A model generated the notes under the pieces. That model saw only the letters and a list, made by a program, of their open reading frames with translations, searched no databases and was not told the origin of the DNA. From Lytechinus pictus (lineage: Eukaryota > Echinodermata > Echinoidea > Temnopleuroida > Toxopneustidae), in contig NC_087252.1 of the NCBI RefSeq assembly GCF_037042905.1, positions 1,017,501 to 1,081,500 of the forward strand: a DNA stretch of 64,000 nt, read 5' to 3'. Position numbers and translations under genes: made by a program. Within the stretch, counting starts at the first letter, position 1, and each line of letters starts with the position of its first letter. This document shows, one piece after another, positions 21,936 through 32,421 of this stretch.

Positions 21936-24900
21936 GTAGGTACTAAACCTCATTGTACTTTTGCTCATTATGAAATACATTAAGATTCATATATTTCCCT
22001 ATAGATTCACAAGATCAATGACATAACCATTGCTCTGCATCAATGATCATCTATGAGTATCCCTATTTCATTTATCGTATATTTTCATTCATTAATTTAT
22101 CATTTTTAAATCATATCTTCTTCAGGTTATATCAAATGTCTTTTTAAAAATAATTTATGTGATATATATGACTATAGAAAAAAAACCAAGGATCCACATC
22201 TTTATTATTCTATAAAAGAAATAATACACAGTTTTTGCCATTATTGAATGCTTTCTTAAATTGATCTACAGGCAGTTGGTCTGTCAGTTGAGTGTACATA
22301 TAGCACTTTGAATAATAAACAGCATTGCCATTACATCAAATGTCCAGATGTTCTTAGTTCCATTTCGTTATTTTGCAACTTGTGCAATACACATTTTGAT
22401 CATAAACGATTCGTCTGATCATATAGACCATGGACAGTAGTAGGTCTATGTATAAAATATGTTGTGGTAAACCCCGGGGAGGGGGGCACTCACATACATT
22501 GGTGGTACAGGGACGTATCGCTTTGATGACCCCCTTTCCCAGACCTAATTTTCAGTTCCCTAGATACTCCGAATGACAAACGTTCCGTTCAGAAGCTGTC
22601 CCATCAAGACCCTTGTTACGAAACGTCTCCGTTCCCCAGCCCTGCCTAAATTGTCCAGCGCGAGCACCGCAAAACTATATTGCGGCAAACACGGCTTCAT
22701 ATTCCCTTTATTACAAGTACATATCAGATGAAATGAGAATATCTTGTCTTGAAATTATAAGGCGTGGTAAATCAATGATAATAATAATAACAAAAATGAT
22801 CTAAAAAAAAACAATAATAATTCGGCATATTTAGCAAAGATAGCCACTTCATTTCCGAAAACTGGTCTTCCAGCGGACCGTGCTATTATTATTACCCCAT
22901 GCTAATAGGTGTTAAAGCATGATTCAAGGATTTCTTTTCCTACCGGGTACCCATTCACCTCACCTGGGTTGAGTGCAGCACTATGTGGGTAAATTTCTTG
23001 CTGAAAGAAAACACGCCATGGCTAGGAATCGAACCCACGTCCTTCAGATTGAAAGCTGATAGTTATAACCACTACACTATACCACAACACCCCATGATAA
23101 TTATGTTGACCAGACTGAGGACGGCTAAGTGACATATGGTCAGACTATATGGGATGAGAGTAAATAAAAAAGAAGACAAACTGGATAAAGAACAAGTACC
23201 AAGTTACCATACTATCATCACTCGGACACAGTTACTTGGTTCAGACATTGGGGATCCTGGTCGGATTAAAATTATATTATGCATGGATTGAAATAAAATA
23301 CATTAAAAAAAAAGATATTTCTCTTACCATGACCAACACAAAGGCTAGTTGGTCGTAGGTAGATACACCTCCACCTTCCCCCGACCAAGATACTCCTGGA
23401 AATCAGATCTGACCTTTCTGCCGACTAGGTCTCCTCCGATCAAAAGAGCCTTGTCTTGGTAAGAGAAATATTTTTGGAATTTTAAAGATCAAATCAATCA
23501 ATCAGTACTTTGTTGTTCAAAATAAAGATCTGAGAATAGAAATATTCCGAAAATCCATTGTGCCTAATTGTTTGTGGGCCCGGCAGCCACTGTGCAGCGC
23601 CAGGTCGACGACAGTCCATGTATAATATGATTTAACTTCGAAAAGGATCCCACGCGTCTGGACGAGGCTATAGATTTACCCGAGCTTTCTTTACCTTCAC
23701 GTTTGTTGCCAGCATGCGAATCACATCTCACTGAATTCGAAGGATCATGCTATTACTTCGCTCAAGGCAAAACCAATTTCTCGACGTCTAGGACATCTTG
23801 TGAGGGTCTTGGGATGCACCTTGTCTACATAGACTCCAGATCGGAACAAGAATTCCTGGTGAACACCATGCAACGGGGTAATACATCCTGGATAGGGTTG
23901 TCCGCTTTGGTCTGGCTGGACGGGTCAGGTCTTAGCTATAGTAACTTCGGACGTGGGGCATTCAATGATGGTGGACATTGCTTCAGGATGAAAGAATCTG
24001 ACGGCAGATGGTATGATAGAAGCTGTTCTGTCGCGTATAGATTTATCTGTGAAAAACAGGGCGGTAAGTAATCGGTTTTGGTGGTGTAACATATGCATAA
24101 AGAGAAATACAGACCTGCATCATGACTGGTTTCCCCTTTATTTTCATTTGAAGTATTTCAGGCAAATCGGAAATAAATAATGAAGTAATATGATTACTTT
24201 TAGGCCCACGTTAGCGATAAGGTAATGAAGAAGAGGGATATATACGCCATTTAAGAGTTTAATGTGAAGGAATTGAAGAAGCCAATTCCAACTTGGGTTC
24301 GCATGGAGTTTATGTTATCTAGGATTACCATTTCCATTGTGGATTCTCAACTTAACAATAACTTTTCCTCGATTTTTTTCTCCCTGTCTCTCTATAATTG
24401 TGTCTGCCTGCACGTCTGTTTGCCCCCGCCCCTCCCCGCAAAACATACAAAAAAAAAAAAATCAGCATGTGGTCAGGACTTACCTCTTCTTCATGAGGAA
24501 AACGCAGGCTCCTGCTACCACTTCTCAACAAGCGAGGCCAGTTTTAGTGCCTCGGTGACTCGATGTGAGGACCTGGGAATGCATCTTGTCTGCATCGAGT
24601 CGCTAGAGGAACAAGATTTCTTGCGATCGAACCACCGTGACGACTACTGGATAGGCATCTCACCAATAACCTCGTTGAATGGCTCAACTGCCACCTTCAA
24701 CAATGTTCCCGATGAGTATACTGAGTTAGCACATGGAGGGCAGTGCTTCCAGGTGGAATGGAGTTTCGGATGGGAAGACACTGACTGCTCCAACATGCAC
24801 TATTATATTTGCGAGAAAGGTGAAGGTGGGTGATCTGATGTGATTCGAAACAAAATTTGAAATGTGATAAAGATGATAAAGACAACATTAATACAAGGTT

Positions 24901-27900
24901 CATTTGATCTTTTTATCTAATTACATATGGCCGCATTTAAACTGTATTTTCTATGACATTTTTTTTTAAAGGCGCTGTGAAAAGAAAAATGCCTTCTTTG
25001 TACAACTTTGCATCTGCATTTATCGAGTGAAAAATTATGAGAAACAAGTGTTAAAGTTACCACTTTCAAACACCTTTTCTATATATTATTTCATATGTCC
25101 TCTACAACCTGAAGAGGTTAATAATGTATGAGTGGTTTATTAAAATTATTTAGTTTCTTCCTTTCTCTCTTCTGTCACAGACGTCGCACCCGACTGCGGA
25201 TCAAGTGACCTAAGTTTCTCACACTCCTGCTACGTCTTTCACGAAACAAAGTCCAATTTCTCCTCTGCAAGACAGTCGTGCGAAAGTGTTCATGGACAGC
25301 ATCTCGTCTTCATAGGGTCTTACGAGGAACAGGAATTCCTGGAGGCGAACCTTCCAAACGATGGGGAAGGGTATTGGATAGGACTATCTAGTGTAACCTG
25401 GTTGGATGGGTCTGGTCTGACGTACAACAACTTTGGCGGCCCATACATTTCCGACTTTAATAATGACGGGGATGAATTTCGTCTGGTAGAGGGTTCTCGA
25501 GAATGGCATGACACGTGGAATGACTATATTTTCCGTTTCATCTGTGAGAGCGACTCACGTGAGTACTATAATACTAAACTACTGCTGGGAAAACAGATTG
25601 TCTCACACAGTGTGCTACAAAAGTGTGTTCGCAGTGTGATCACAATGTTGAACATTGTGTTCACAGTGTGTTGTATCCACAGTGTGCATGTTAACAGTGC
25701 GTCCCCAGAGTGTTTTCACAGTGTGTTCATAGCGTTGTCCCCAAGAGTGTGTTAATAGTGTGTTCAGTGTATCCGCAGTGTGTTCACAGTTTGTTGTGTC
25801 CAAAGTGTGCATGTTAACAGTGTGTCTCCAGAGTGTGTTCATGGTGTGTCACAAGTTTGTTCGCCGTGTGTTCACAGTGTTTCCCCAGAGTGCGTTCACA
25901 GTGTGTTCATGGGGGTGTTTACAATGTGTTTATGGTGTGCATGTCAATAGTGTGTTCACAGTGTGTTCACGGTGTGTCGCAGTGTGTTCACAGTGTGTCA
26001 TTCAGAGTGTGCTCACATGGTATTTCCAGTGTGTCCTTCAGAGTGTACCCACAGTGTTAATCACTTTGTGAAATCACATTTACACTATTAAGCGTTTCAA
26101 AGGCGCATTATCGTCTGTTTTCACGAGGAATCTGACACCATTCGGCTATAATTCACCCAGAGAAGAACGACATTTTGACCAGTAGACGCTATGCAATACC
26201 ACTGGGTAATGCATCAAAGTATTACAATGGCAATAACAGTGTGAACCACATTTTCACTTCCGCCGTGTCCACAGTCTGGAATAATGTCCACACTAATAAA
26301 TTTGAGCATTTATACAGTTTGATTACCACATTGACATAGTTCAACACACAATGTAGACACACTGTCATGACTGCTAACATACTGTGGGGGCAGTGTGTAT
26401 ACTAACATAGTGTATGATTATATAATGTTTTATCGGTCGGTGGTGGTGAAGCTGCCTACTGAAACTAATCAATATGATGTGTTGGGTTTTTTTCATTTGT
26501 ATTTTCCTTATTTTATTTGTTAAAATATGAACCTCTATTTTTTGCAGCATGTAGTGAAATGAATGAAATAGAGCAAAACGGTTCCTGTTACTTCTTCTCT
26601 AACCATGCTGACTCTAAGAGGGACTTTTTCCAGGCTGACGATTTCTGTAAGATCCTTGAGATGAATCTGGTGTCAATTGGATCACAGGAAGAGCAAGACT
26701 TCCTGGTCAGTCATCTTGATGATAACGAAGACTATTGGATTGGTTTGCGTGGAATATCCTGGCTCGATGGCACATCTCTTGTCTATAATAACTTTCCGTA
26801 TTACGATTCTGCTTTTGATGACGACGGTCGCTGCTTCTTTATGCATCCATCAGATCTGCTGTGGTACGACGAGAGCTGTTCCGCTAGCAGCCATTACGTA
26901 TGTGAAAAGGAAATCGGTAAGTCGTATGTATCATTAGGAAGAAGAACCAAGTGTTCTTTCTGGTTCATGTTGGTTTGGTCTACAAGCAGGTGGTCATTTG
27001 GTATTATTCTCAGATTGTCGAATTCCACATTGACTTTATAGCTCACTGTCAATTTGCTCTAATGGCCGCTTGATCTACACTTGATTTAATACATACCACT
27101 TAGTCTAATTTTCATTTAAGCCTATTCTAATGCACAGTAGTGGAAATTTTCACTTATTTAATAATCTAGGCTACTCATAAGCTTCTTACTTTGCCAATTG
27201 AAACTTGTTTCACTAACAGTTACTCGAACTCTACAGACTGGTTCGTGTTAAACGAAGTGGATATAAAGCAAGAACTTTAAAGGGGTGAATCCTAACTAGA
27301 TATTAACAAAAAATAGCAAGTGATAGGCTTAAAAAGGAAAAGTGAAAATTTTAATAAATGTTAGTTATCAGCTGGTAGTAGGTAAAAAAATATAGCGTTG
27401 TTGCGATGCATTTAGATTATCTGGTATTTAAAATGACGTGAGGTTGAATATACGAAGAAAGAATTACGACATTGTCCAAACATTTTGGAGAAACGCTTTT
27501 CACATCTAATGTCAAAGACCAATGGCGTATCCCTTACGAAGAAAAGTTCAACGACCAAGAGAAATGATAGATAAGGAAAGGGAAAAGGGTGAAAGGTGGA
27601 GTTATATCCTGTATATCAAAATCTCAAAATTACGTCTTCGCTGCTCGCGACTCTTTGGTTATACGCCAATGGTCAGGGCGGTTTCATCTCATTTTCCGAA
27701 TACATCGGTGTTCACAAAATGTATCTTTTCAAAGAAGTTATTTGGATTCAATTAAGTGATACAAGCTTTATAAATTTTCTGAGAAACACCGCCTATTAGA
27801 AGCTTATTTTCATTTTATTGTGCAGGGGAAACCTCTACTGACGGAGAGCCAGTACAGACTTCTGATTCGCCACCCAGCAAAGGTAAATGGCTATAGCCCA

Positions 27901-30647
27901 ACAGTTACTTTTAAATCATCCATTACACCTTGGATATCATTAGTTTTGGATGACCCCCCCCCCCCCCGAAGATCCATAGTAAATGATCACCCTATAACCA
28001 ATATTATACAACTCCAGATAATGTTCTGTAATCTGATCGGTCCAAATCGGATCACGTGATATTTAGCGAATTGCACTATAGCATCCAAAATGCACTATCC
28101 TGCACTCTGACGTCATACCAAATGCACTATCCTGCACTCTGACGTCAGAGTGCAATATAGTGCGAGGTCTGGAATTATCTAGAATTTAGATAAAACATAG
28201 CATTCGGGGGAGGGGAGGTTGTATTAAACAAACAATGCACGCATTCTTGTGCATAGAGGACCTAAATAATGAACTCTGTGCTCGACTCGCCAAATGGATA
28301 CAGCGCACTCGGTCCTGCGGACCTCGGTGCGGTATATCCATTGGCTCTTCTCGCACATCGTTCATTATTTGGCCCTGCATGCACGCGCTTACGTGTATGG
28401 CGCGCCGTTTGATCAATAATTCAGATAAACACTGTTTATCGCCGATAAACAGTGTTTATCGCCGATAAACACTGTTTATCGAGCGATAAACACTGTTTAT
28501 CAAGCGATAAACAGTGTTTATCGAGAGAAACTATGTTTATCGACTGAAAAACACAGTTTCTCTCGATAAACAGTGTTTATCGCCGAAAAACACTGTTTAT
28601 CGCCGATAAACACTGTTTATCGCCGATAAACACTGTTTTTCGGCGATAAACAATGTTTATCAAGCGATAAACACTGTTTATCGAGAGAAACTGTGTTTTT
28701 CAGTCGATAAACATAGTTTCTCTCGATAAACAGTGTTTATCGCTTGATAAACATTGTTTATCGCCGATAAACAGTGTTTTTCGGCGATAAACACTGTTTA
28801 TCGAGAGAAACTATGTTTTTCGACTGATAAACACAGTTTCTCTCGATAAACAGTGTTTATCGGCGATAAACACTGTTTTTCGGCGATAAACACTGTTTAT
28901 CTGATTTATTGGGCAAATGGCGCGCACTTATGGCGCGCCGTTTGACCAATAATTCAGATAAACACTGTTTATCGCCGATAAACAGTGTTTATCGCCGAAA
29001 AACACTGTTTATCGAGCGATAAACACTGTTTATCAAGCGATAAACAGTGTTTATCGAGAGAAACTATGTTTATCGACTGAAAAACACAGTTTCTCTCGAT
29101 AAACAGTGTTTATCGCCGAAAAACACTGTTTATCGCCGATAAACACTGTTTATCGAGAGAAACTGTGTTTATCAGTCGAAAAACATAGTTTCTCTCGATA
29201 AACACTGTTTATCGCCGATAAACACTGTTTTTCGGCGATAAACAATGTTTATCAAGCGATAAACACTGTTTATCGAGAGAAACTGTGTTTTTCAGTCGAT
29301 AAACATAGTTTCTCCCGATAAACAGTGTTTATCGCTTGATAAACATTGTTTATCGCCGATAAACAGTGTTTTTCGGCGATAAACACTGTTTATCGAGAGA
29401 AACTGTGTTTTTCAGTCGATAAACATAGTTTCTCTCGATAAACAGTGTTTATCGCTTGATAAACACTGTTTATCGCTCGATAAACAGTGTTTTTCGGCGA
29501 TAAACACTGTTTATCGGCGATAAACAGTGTTTATCGGCGATAAACAGTGTTTATTTGAATTATTGGTCAAACGGCGCGCCATATACGTGCATTGTTTGTA
29601 CAATAATTATAATAGATAATAATAACAATATGTCCATTTATATAGCGCAGTTACTATGTGCATATATACTCAACTGCGCTTTGATACTTGGTATCATATT
29701 ATTACCCCGGCTGTAGCTAAGCCGCCATATTAATAGGCGCTGAAGGGTTCAAGGAATAAATCCTACCGGGTACCCATTCACCTCACCTGGGTCGTGTGCA
29801 GCACAATGTGGATAAATTTCTTGCCGAAGGAAATTACGCCATGGCTGGGATACGAACCCACGACCCTCTGTTTCAAAGTCCGGAGACTAATCCACTGGGC
29901 CACAACGCTCCACAATGATAATGATAACGCAGTTCTTGTACAGCGCATATCACATTATGACAGAACGTCCCTATGCGCTTCCTAAAAGACTTGGCTATTT
30001 ATACTATCCTGGCTTTAACAGCGCGGAGGTATATCAAGCAATATATTTCTACCAGGTACCAATTCACCTCACCTGGGTCGAGTGCAGCACAATGTTGATG
30101 AATTTCTTGCCGACTCGGGTAATTACGCCATGGCTAGGATTCAAACCCACGACCCTCTGTTTCAAAGTCATAAGACTAATCCACTGGGCCACAACGCTCT
30201 TTAGATGAAATAAATGTGAGAACATGGCAACCCGGTGACATCTTTAGAATTTTTGTAATAGTCTGAGATGTAAGAATATCCCTTAGATTAATGTGTGCAC
30301 TCAACATGCCTTATGCTATAATATATGCTCCTTCTTTTTATTTTTCCACGTGTTGTCCTAACATCACTAACGCCTTCATATGCATTTTGCTTTATATAGG
30401 CCACGGGAGATCAATGTCCATCAAACTTGTTGCTGATGATTCTATTCTCAAGAAACCTCATGTGCTTGCTTCACACCGTGTATCATCAGTGAGTAGATGC
30501 GCTATACGATGCCTTGCCGAAGAGAGTTGTTCCTGCTTCACCTTCATCGAACAAGAGAGGGCGTGCTTACTTGCTGTTGCTTGCGATACTGGCGACGGGG
30601 TGAACTATGAGCCGATGCAAGGGGCTCGAACATATTCGAAAGTGTAG
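21863..30647 (+). CDS. Gene B: secreted protein with four C-type lectin-like domains and a PAN/Apple-like domain (spliced model)
   Basis: Proposed exons: 21863-21935, 23713-24063, 24466-24825, 25181-25558, 26548-26916, 27826-27882, 30400-30647. All junctions are GT/AG in phase 1. The total is 1836 nt, or 611 residues. Domain order is signal peptide, CTLD1-4, Ser/Thr/Pro linker, PAN-like. It is the same order as gene A, with matching module subtypes, and near-identical to gene C in parts. CTLD2 has Ser in place of the conserved Trp before the NGS/DGS turn. CTLD3 lacks the inner cysteine pair. No EPN/QPD motif is seen. Of the two recent copies it appears the more intact, with a plausible leader region and all splice sites present. 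The immune/recognition role is inferred. Confidence 0.82.
22040..22600. other. Gene B intron 1, copy-specific part
   Basis: AT-rich intron, largely without a counterpart in gene C. Near 22473-22500 lies CCCCGGGGAGGGGGGCACTC, a GC-rich repeat fragment I recognise as common in deuterostome genomes. No exon was seen. Confidence 0.4.
22883..23093 (-). mobile_element. tRNA-derived SINE, reverse orientation
   Basis: Complement of the SINE described at 3919: …CCGGGTACCCATTCACCTCA, then GGAATCGAACCCACG (B-box complement) and CACTACACTATACCACAACA (A-box region). It is shared with copy 2 at 38724-38924. Confidence 0.85.
23305..23477. mobile_element. Short TIR element
   Basis: AAGATATTTCTCTTACCATGACC pairs with …CTTGGTAAGAGAAATATTTTT. 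The interior has repeated TTGGTCG/CGACCAA words. The copy 2 counterpart (39131-39358) is longer. Confidence 0.6.
23713..24063 (+). CDS. Gene B exon 2: CTLD1
   Basis: Acceptor TTTGTTGCCAG, donor G|GTAAGT, 351 nt, phase 1-1. The exon reads CESHLTEFEGSCYYF…CEGLGMHLVYIDSRSEQEFL…SWIGLSALVWLDGSGLSYSNFG…HCFRM…WYDRSC…RFICEKQGG. All six cysteines are present. About 12 residues differ from gene C CTLD1. The in-frame ATG at 23703 lies before the acceptor and is not used in this model. Confidence 0.9.
24466..24825 (+). CDS. Gene B exon 3: CTLD2, missing a conserved Trp
   Basis: The acceptor AAAAATCAG follows an A run, with the pyrimidine-rich tract 20-40 bp upstream. Donor G|GTGGGT, 360 nt, phase 1-1. 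The exon reads CGQDLPLLHEENAGSCYHF…CEDLGMHLVCIES…DYWIGISPITSLNGST…QCFQVEWSFGWEDTDCSNMHYYICEK. The core Trp before the LNGS turn is Ser (TCG against TGG in gene C). About 25 residues differ from gene C. Confidence 0.87.
25181..25558 (+). CDS. Gene B exon 4: CTLD3 without inner cysteines
   Basis: Acceptor CTTCTGTCACAG, donor C|GTGAGT, 378 nt, phase 1-1. The exon reads VAPDCGSSDLSFSHSCYVF…CESVHGQHLVFIGSYEEQEFL…YWIGLSSVTWLDGSGLTYNNFGGPY…DEFRLVEGSREWHDTW…FRFICESDS. The N-terminal and outer cysteines are kept; both inner-disulfide cysteines are absent, as in gene A. Confidence 0.88.
25600..26420. repeat. Degenerate ACAGTGTG repeat array in the CTLD3-CTLD4 intron
   Basis: The word (C)ACAGTGTG(TTC) recurs roughly every 12-24 bp from 25606 to about 26055, then sparser copies in the opposite sense (CACACTGT, CACACAATGT) appear at 26260-26400. 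Spacing is irregular, unlike a clean microsatellite. It is also present in gene C (41480-42290). Open frames there on both strands come from the repeat. Confidence 0.85.
26548..26916 (+). CDS. Gene B exon 5: CTLD4
   Basis: Acceptor TATTTTTTGCAG, donor G|GTAAGT, 369 nt, phase 1-1. The exon reads ACSEMNEIEQNGSCYFF…FCKILEMNLVSIGSQEEQDFL…DYWIGLRGISWLDGTSLVYNNFPYYDSAFDDDGRCFFM…LLWYDESC…HYVCEKEIG. Six cysteines are present. It differs from gene C at five nucleotides, all changing the amino acid. Confidence 0.9.
26917..27825. other. Gene B intron 5, no recognised element
   Basis: AT-rich, colinear with 42797-43689 apart from small indels. Open frames at 27522-27799 cross both copies but show no codon-level constraint that I can judge. 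No domain was recognised. Confidence 0.5.
27826..27882 (+). CDS. Gene B exon 6: Ser/Thr/Pro-rich linker
   Basis: Acceptor CATTTTATTGTGCAG, donor AAAG|GTAAAT, 57 nt, phase 1-1. It encodes GETSTDGEPVQTSDSPPSK. It is identical at all 57 bases to the gene C linker exon. Confidence 0.78.
28085..28165. repeat. CRE-containing hairpin, with local duplication in copy 1
   Basis: AAATGCACTATCCTGCACTC plus TGACGTCA occurs twice here and once in copy 2. The second copy is followed by the complement (GAGTGCAATATAGTGC), giving a perfect palindrome centred on CTCTGACGTCAGAG. Confidence 0.7.
28225..28388. repeat. Imperfect hairpin element
   Basis: AATAATGAACTCTGTGCTCG…CAAATGGATACAGCGCACTC pairs with GGTGCGGTATATCCATTGGC…CGCACATCGTTCATTATT. 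Outer words AACAATGCACGC and GCGCTTACGTGCATT may be its ends. It is shared with copy 2 (44060-44250). Confidence 0.65.
28397..29582. mobile_element. 1.2-kb foldback element of ATAAACACTGTTTAT palindromes (copy 1 only)
   Basis: The ends are ATGGCGCGCCGTTTGATCAA and TTGGTCAAACGGCGCGCCAT. The sides carry TTACGTGT and ATACGTGC, each one mismatch from the empty site TTACGTGC in copy 2 (44224-44231), consistent with an 8-bp target duplication. The inside has dozens of ATAAACA(C/G)TGTTTAT palindromes separated by CGCCG, CGAGC or CGAGAGAAAC spacers. A second ATGGCGCGCCGTTTGACC terminus near 28923 shows two units in tandem. Confidence 0.88.
29698..29913 (-). mobile_element. tRNA-derived SINE, reverse orientation
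   Basis: Same family: CTACCGGGTACCCATTCACC…GGGATACGAACCCACGACC…CCACTGGGCCACAACGCTCC. Shared with copy 2. Confidence 0.85.
30040..30203 (-). mobile_element. tRNA-derived SINE, second reverse copy, 3' truncated
   Basis: TACCAGGTACCAATTCACCT…GGATTCAAACCCACGACC…CCACTGGGCCACAACGCTC. The B-box complement carries a C-to-A change. Shared with copy 2. Confidence 0.82.
30400..30647 (+). CDS. Gene B last exon: PAN/Apple-like domain and stop
   Basis: Acceptor TTTATATAG, phase 1, stop TAG at 30645-30647. The exon reads SIKLVADDSILKKPH…VSSVSRCAIRCLAEESCSCFTFIEQERACLLAVACDTGD…GARTYSKV. Six cysteines are present. It differs from gene C by a single base (Arg against Gln in the CAIxC turn). An in-frame upstream ATG (30291) lies before the acceptor. 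Confidence 0.85.
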
Positions 30648-31007
30648 ATTTAAGTGACTAATGATACAAGCAAGATTCAATTTTAAGAAGTACAAGTCGA
30701 ACTAGATCAAGTCTGAAGTCATATTATTTCTTAAGTGGGCAACGAATAAGAATGCATGCTGCAACCTTCGTAGAACACACTAAATTATCTATGATGTACA
30801 TTTATAAGACGTATCGCATTGTCATCTTTAGTCGGTGTAAGAATCCTTAGTCTAGCGAAATGCCTTAATAATCACTATGACTGTCTTGTATTCCAACAAT
30901 GACACTCCATTTTTTAATAACTTAAATCCGTAAGAGGTCCTAACATGAACCAATATAATTTCCCCTTCGGTATATTAGGCTTCTTTTCAAAATTAACGTT
31001 TGAGATA

Positions 31008-31013
31008 AATAAA
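31008..31013 (+). promoter_or_regulatory. Possible polyadenylation signal, gene B
   Basis: AATAAA 361 bp after the stop codon; also present in gene C at 46388. Confidence 0.45.
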
Positions 31014-31066
31014 ATCAAGCGATGAATGAATTCAAAGCTAATATCCATTATTTGTATTGTTCAAAT

Positions 31067-31667
31067 TGTAATAATAATAAATAATAATAATAGTACATTT
31101 CTTAAAAACGCATAACACCTACAGGTCTCTATGCGCGATTGACTAAATCAAACATTCTGAAAGAGGTGGGTTTTTAATTGAACTTTGAATTTCTCAAGCT
31201 GGGTAATATTTCTTAATGTCGGTGGTAAAGAATTCCATAGTGCTGGTGCAGCTTTCTGGAAAGCCCGATCCCCATATGATTTGGTCTTGACAGTAATTAC
31301 AGAGAGAAGATTTTGTGAGCCAGAACGGAGATTACGCTTGGGTTTATGAATCTGGACAAGTTCTTGAAGATAAGCAGGGGCAATACCATGAATACATTTG
31401 AATGTTAATATGAGAAGTTTATATTTGATCCTTGATCGAATGGGTAGCCAGTGAAGGTCAGATAAGATAGGGGTGATGTGTTCAAATTTTTCTTTTCGAG
31501 TTATAAGTCTTGCAGCAGAATTTTGGATGTGTTGTAATTTATCAAGAAGCGATTCCTGTATTCCGAATAGTAAACTATTATTATTATCTAAGTGACTTAA
31601 GATGAAGGCATGTACTAACTTTTCTGTTGTTTTCCTATCAAGATATTTTCTCATTTTCCCAATTTTG
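31067..31667 (-). mobile_element. 5'-truncated LINE, C-terminal ORF2 end (copy 1 only)
   Basis: The minus-strand frame 31654-31148 encodes the post-RT region of a LINE (…LVHAFILSHLDNNNSLLFG…LQHIQNSAARLI…LHWLPIRSRIKYKLLILTFK…APALWNSLPP…FKVQLKTHLF). The (TAATAA)n tract at 31067-31091 is its 3' tail. Copy 2 has the uninterrupted site TTCAAATTGTCATGC. A partial CAAATTG/CAATTTTG flank suggests a target duplication. The fragment is open, so it is young. Confidence 0.88.
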
Positions 31668-32421
31668 TCATGCTTAATCTAGCCCAATAGAGTTACATTA
31701 AAATCAATCGCTGGCACTTAGTACTTTGTTTAATTTATGTATTTGAATGTTTGAATACCGTTGAAATAATCGCTCTAATTTTGCAATGTTTATTATTGCT
31801 GTATTCGCAATTCGCATTGTTGACACATGTCATTTTGAATGTTTTCTTTCTATAAATATTATCTGTTATTGCATTCTCGTGTATAGGGGTTCCATGGAAG
31901 ATCAAATGTTGTTGAATGGGCTACCCTTTATTTGAAGAGTTTAGTTGCAAAAGGGGTTAGGTCCACTTTGGACCATTCCGAGAAAAACCATGTTTTTATT
32001 CTCACTTATTGCAATATTCTTATGAGAAACTAAATTATCATGATGTGCTACCCTATCAAAAATTAAAAAAAGTATTTTGTAAGCTGCACTTTTTTCAAAA
32101 TCCATGTCATTTTCATCAAATTCGGCTAAATTGTAGAGGAATGCATATCAAAGGTGTAGGGAAGTAAAAAATATGGGGTCCATGTGCTCGTTTTTTAACT
32201 ATGAGTGTTCAAAGTGATGCGAGTTGGCATGAAAATCGCCCAAATGCGCCCAAAACGTGCAAAAGTCTAATAATGCCGTCTAAAATGCGAATGGTTCCGT
32301 AGTTTTGCCCCCAAACATTCAAAATCCATGTCATTTTCATCATACTCTCCAGATTTGTAGAAGAATATATTCTGAAGACATTAAAATATTAAAAATATGG
32401 GGTCCATGTGCTCGTTTTTAA

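Larger units (their letters stand above)
19773..32058 (+). repeat. Segmental duplication block, copy 1 (contains gene B)
   Basis: From TGTGATATGACTGTCGTGCA near 19773 to …CTACCCTATCA near 32058, this block aligns colinearly with 36171-46845. Long stretches are nearly identical in exons, introns and spacer. Differences are mostly indels: MITE region 20224-20520, a divergent leader 20918-21290, foldback 28397-29582 and LINE 31067-31667 occur here only. Confidence 0.92.

Noticed and set aside
23703-23712. In-frame ATGs just upstream of CTLD exons as gene starts (also 12082, 13038, 30291 and 39582)
   Set aside because: They lie before good acceptor sites in introns; the exons all open in phase 1 and need an upstream leader exon.
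25615-26071. Cys/Val-rich ORFs on both strands after CTLD3 of gene B (and 41491-41897 in C)
   Set aside because: They are translations of the ACAGTGTG array in the intron; a valid donor precedes them in gene B.
27522-28059. Open frames conserved in both duplication copies (27522-27799, 27820-28059; 43386-43926)
   Set aside because: Conservation follows from the recent duplication of the whole block. Part of the second ORF is the linker exon in another frame.
28235-28468. Open frames in both directions at 28186-28468 and 44021-44357
   Set aside because: They fall on a hairpin element, which gives mirror frames without coding meaning.
28420-29570. ATAAACACTGTTTAT array as a CRISPR or bacterial iteron array
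   Set aside because: Spacers are short and themselves repeated, the whole is an inverted foldback element, and the genome context is eukaryotic.
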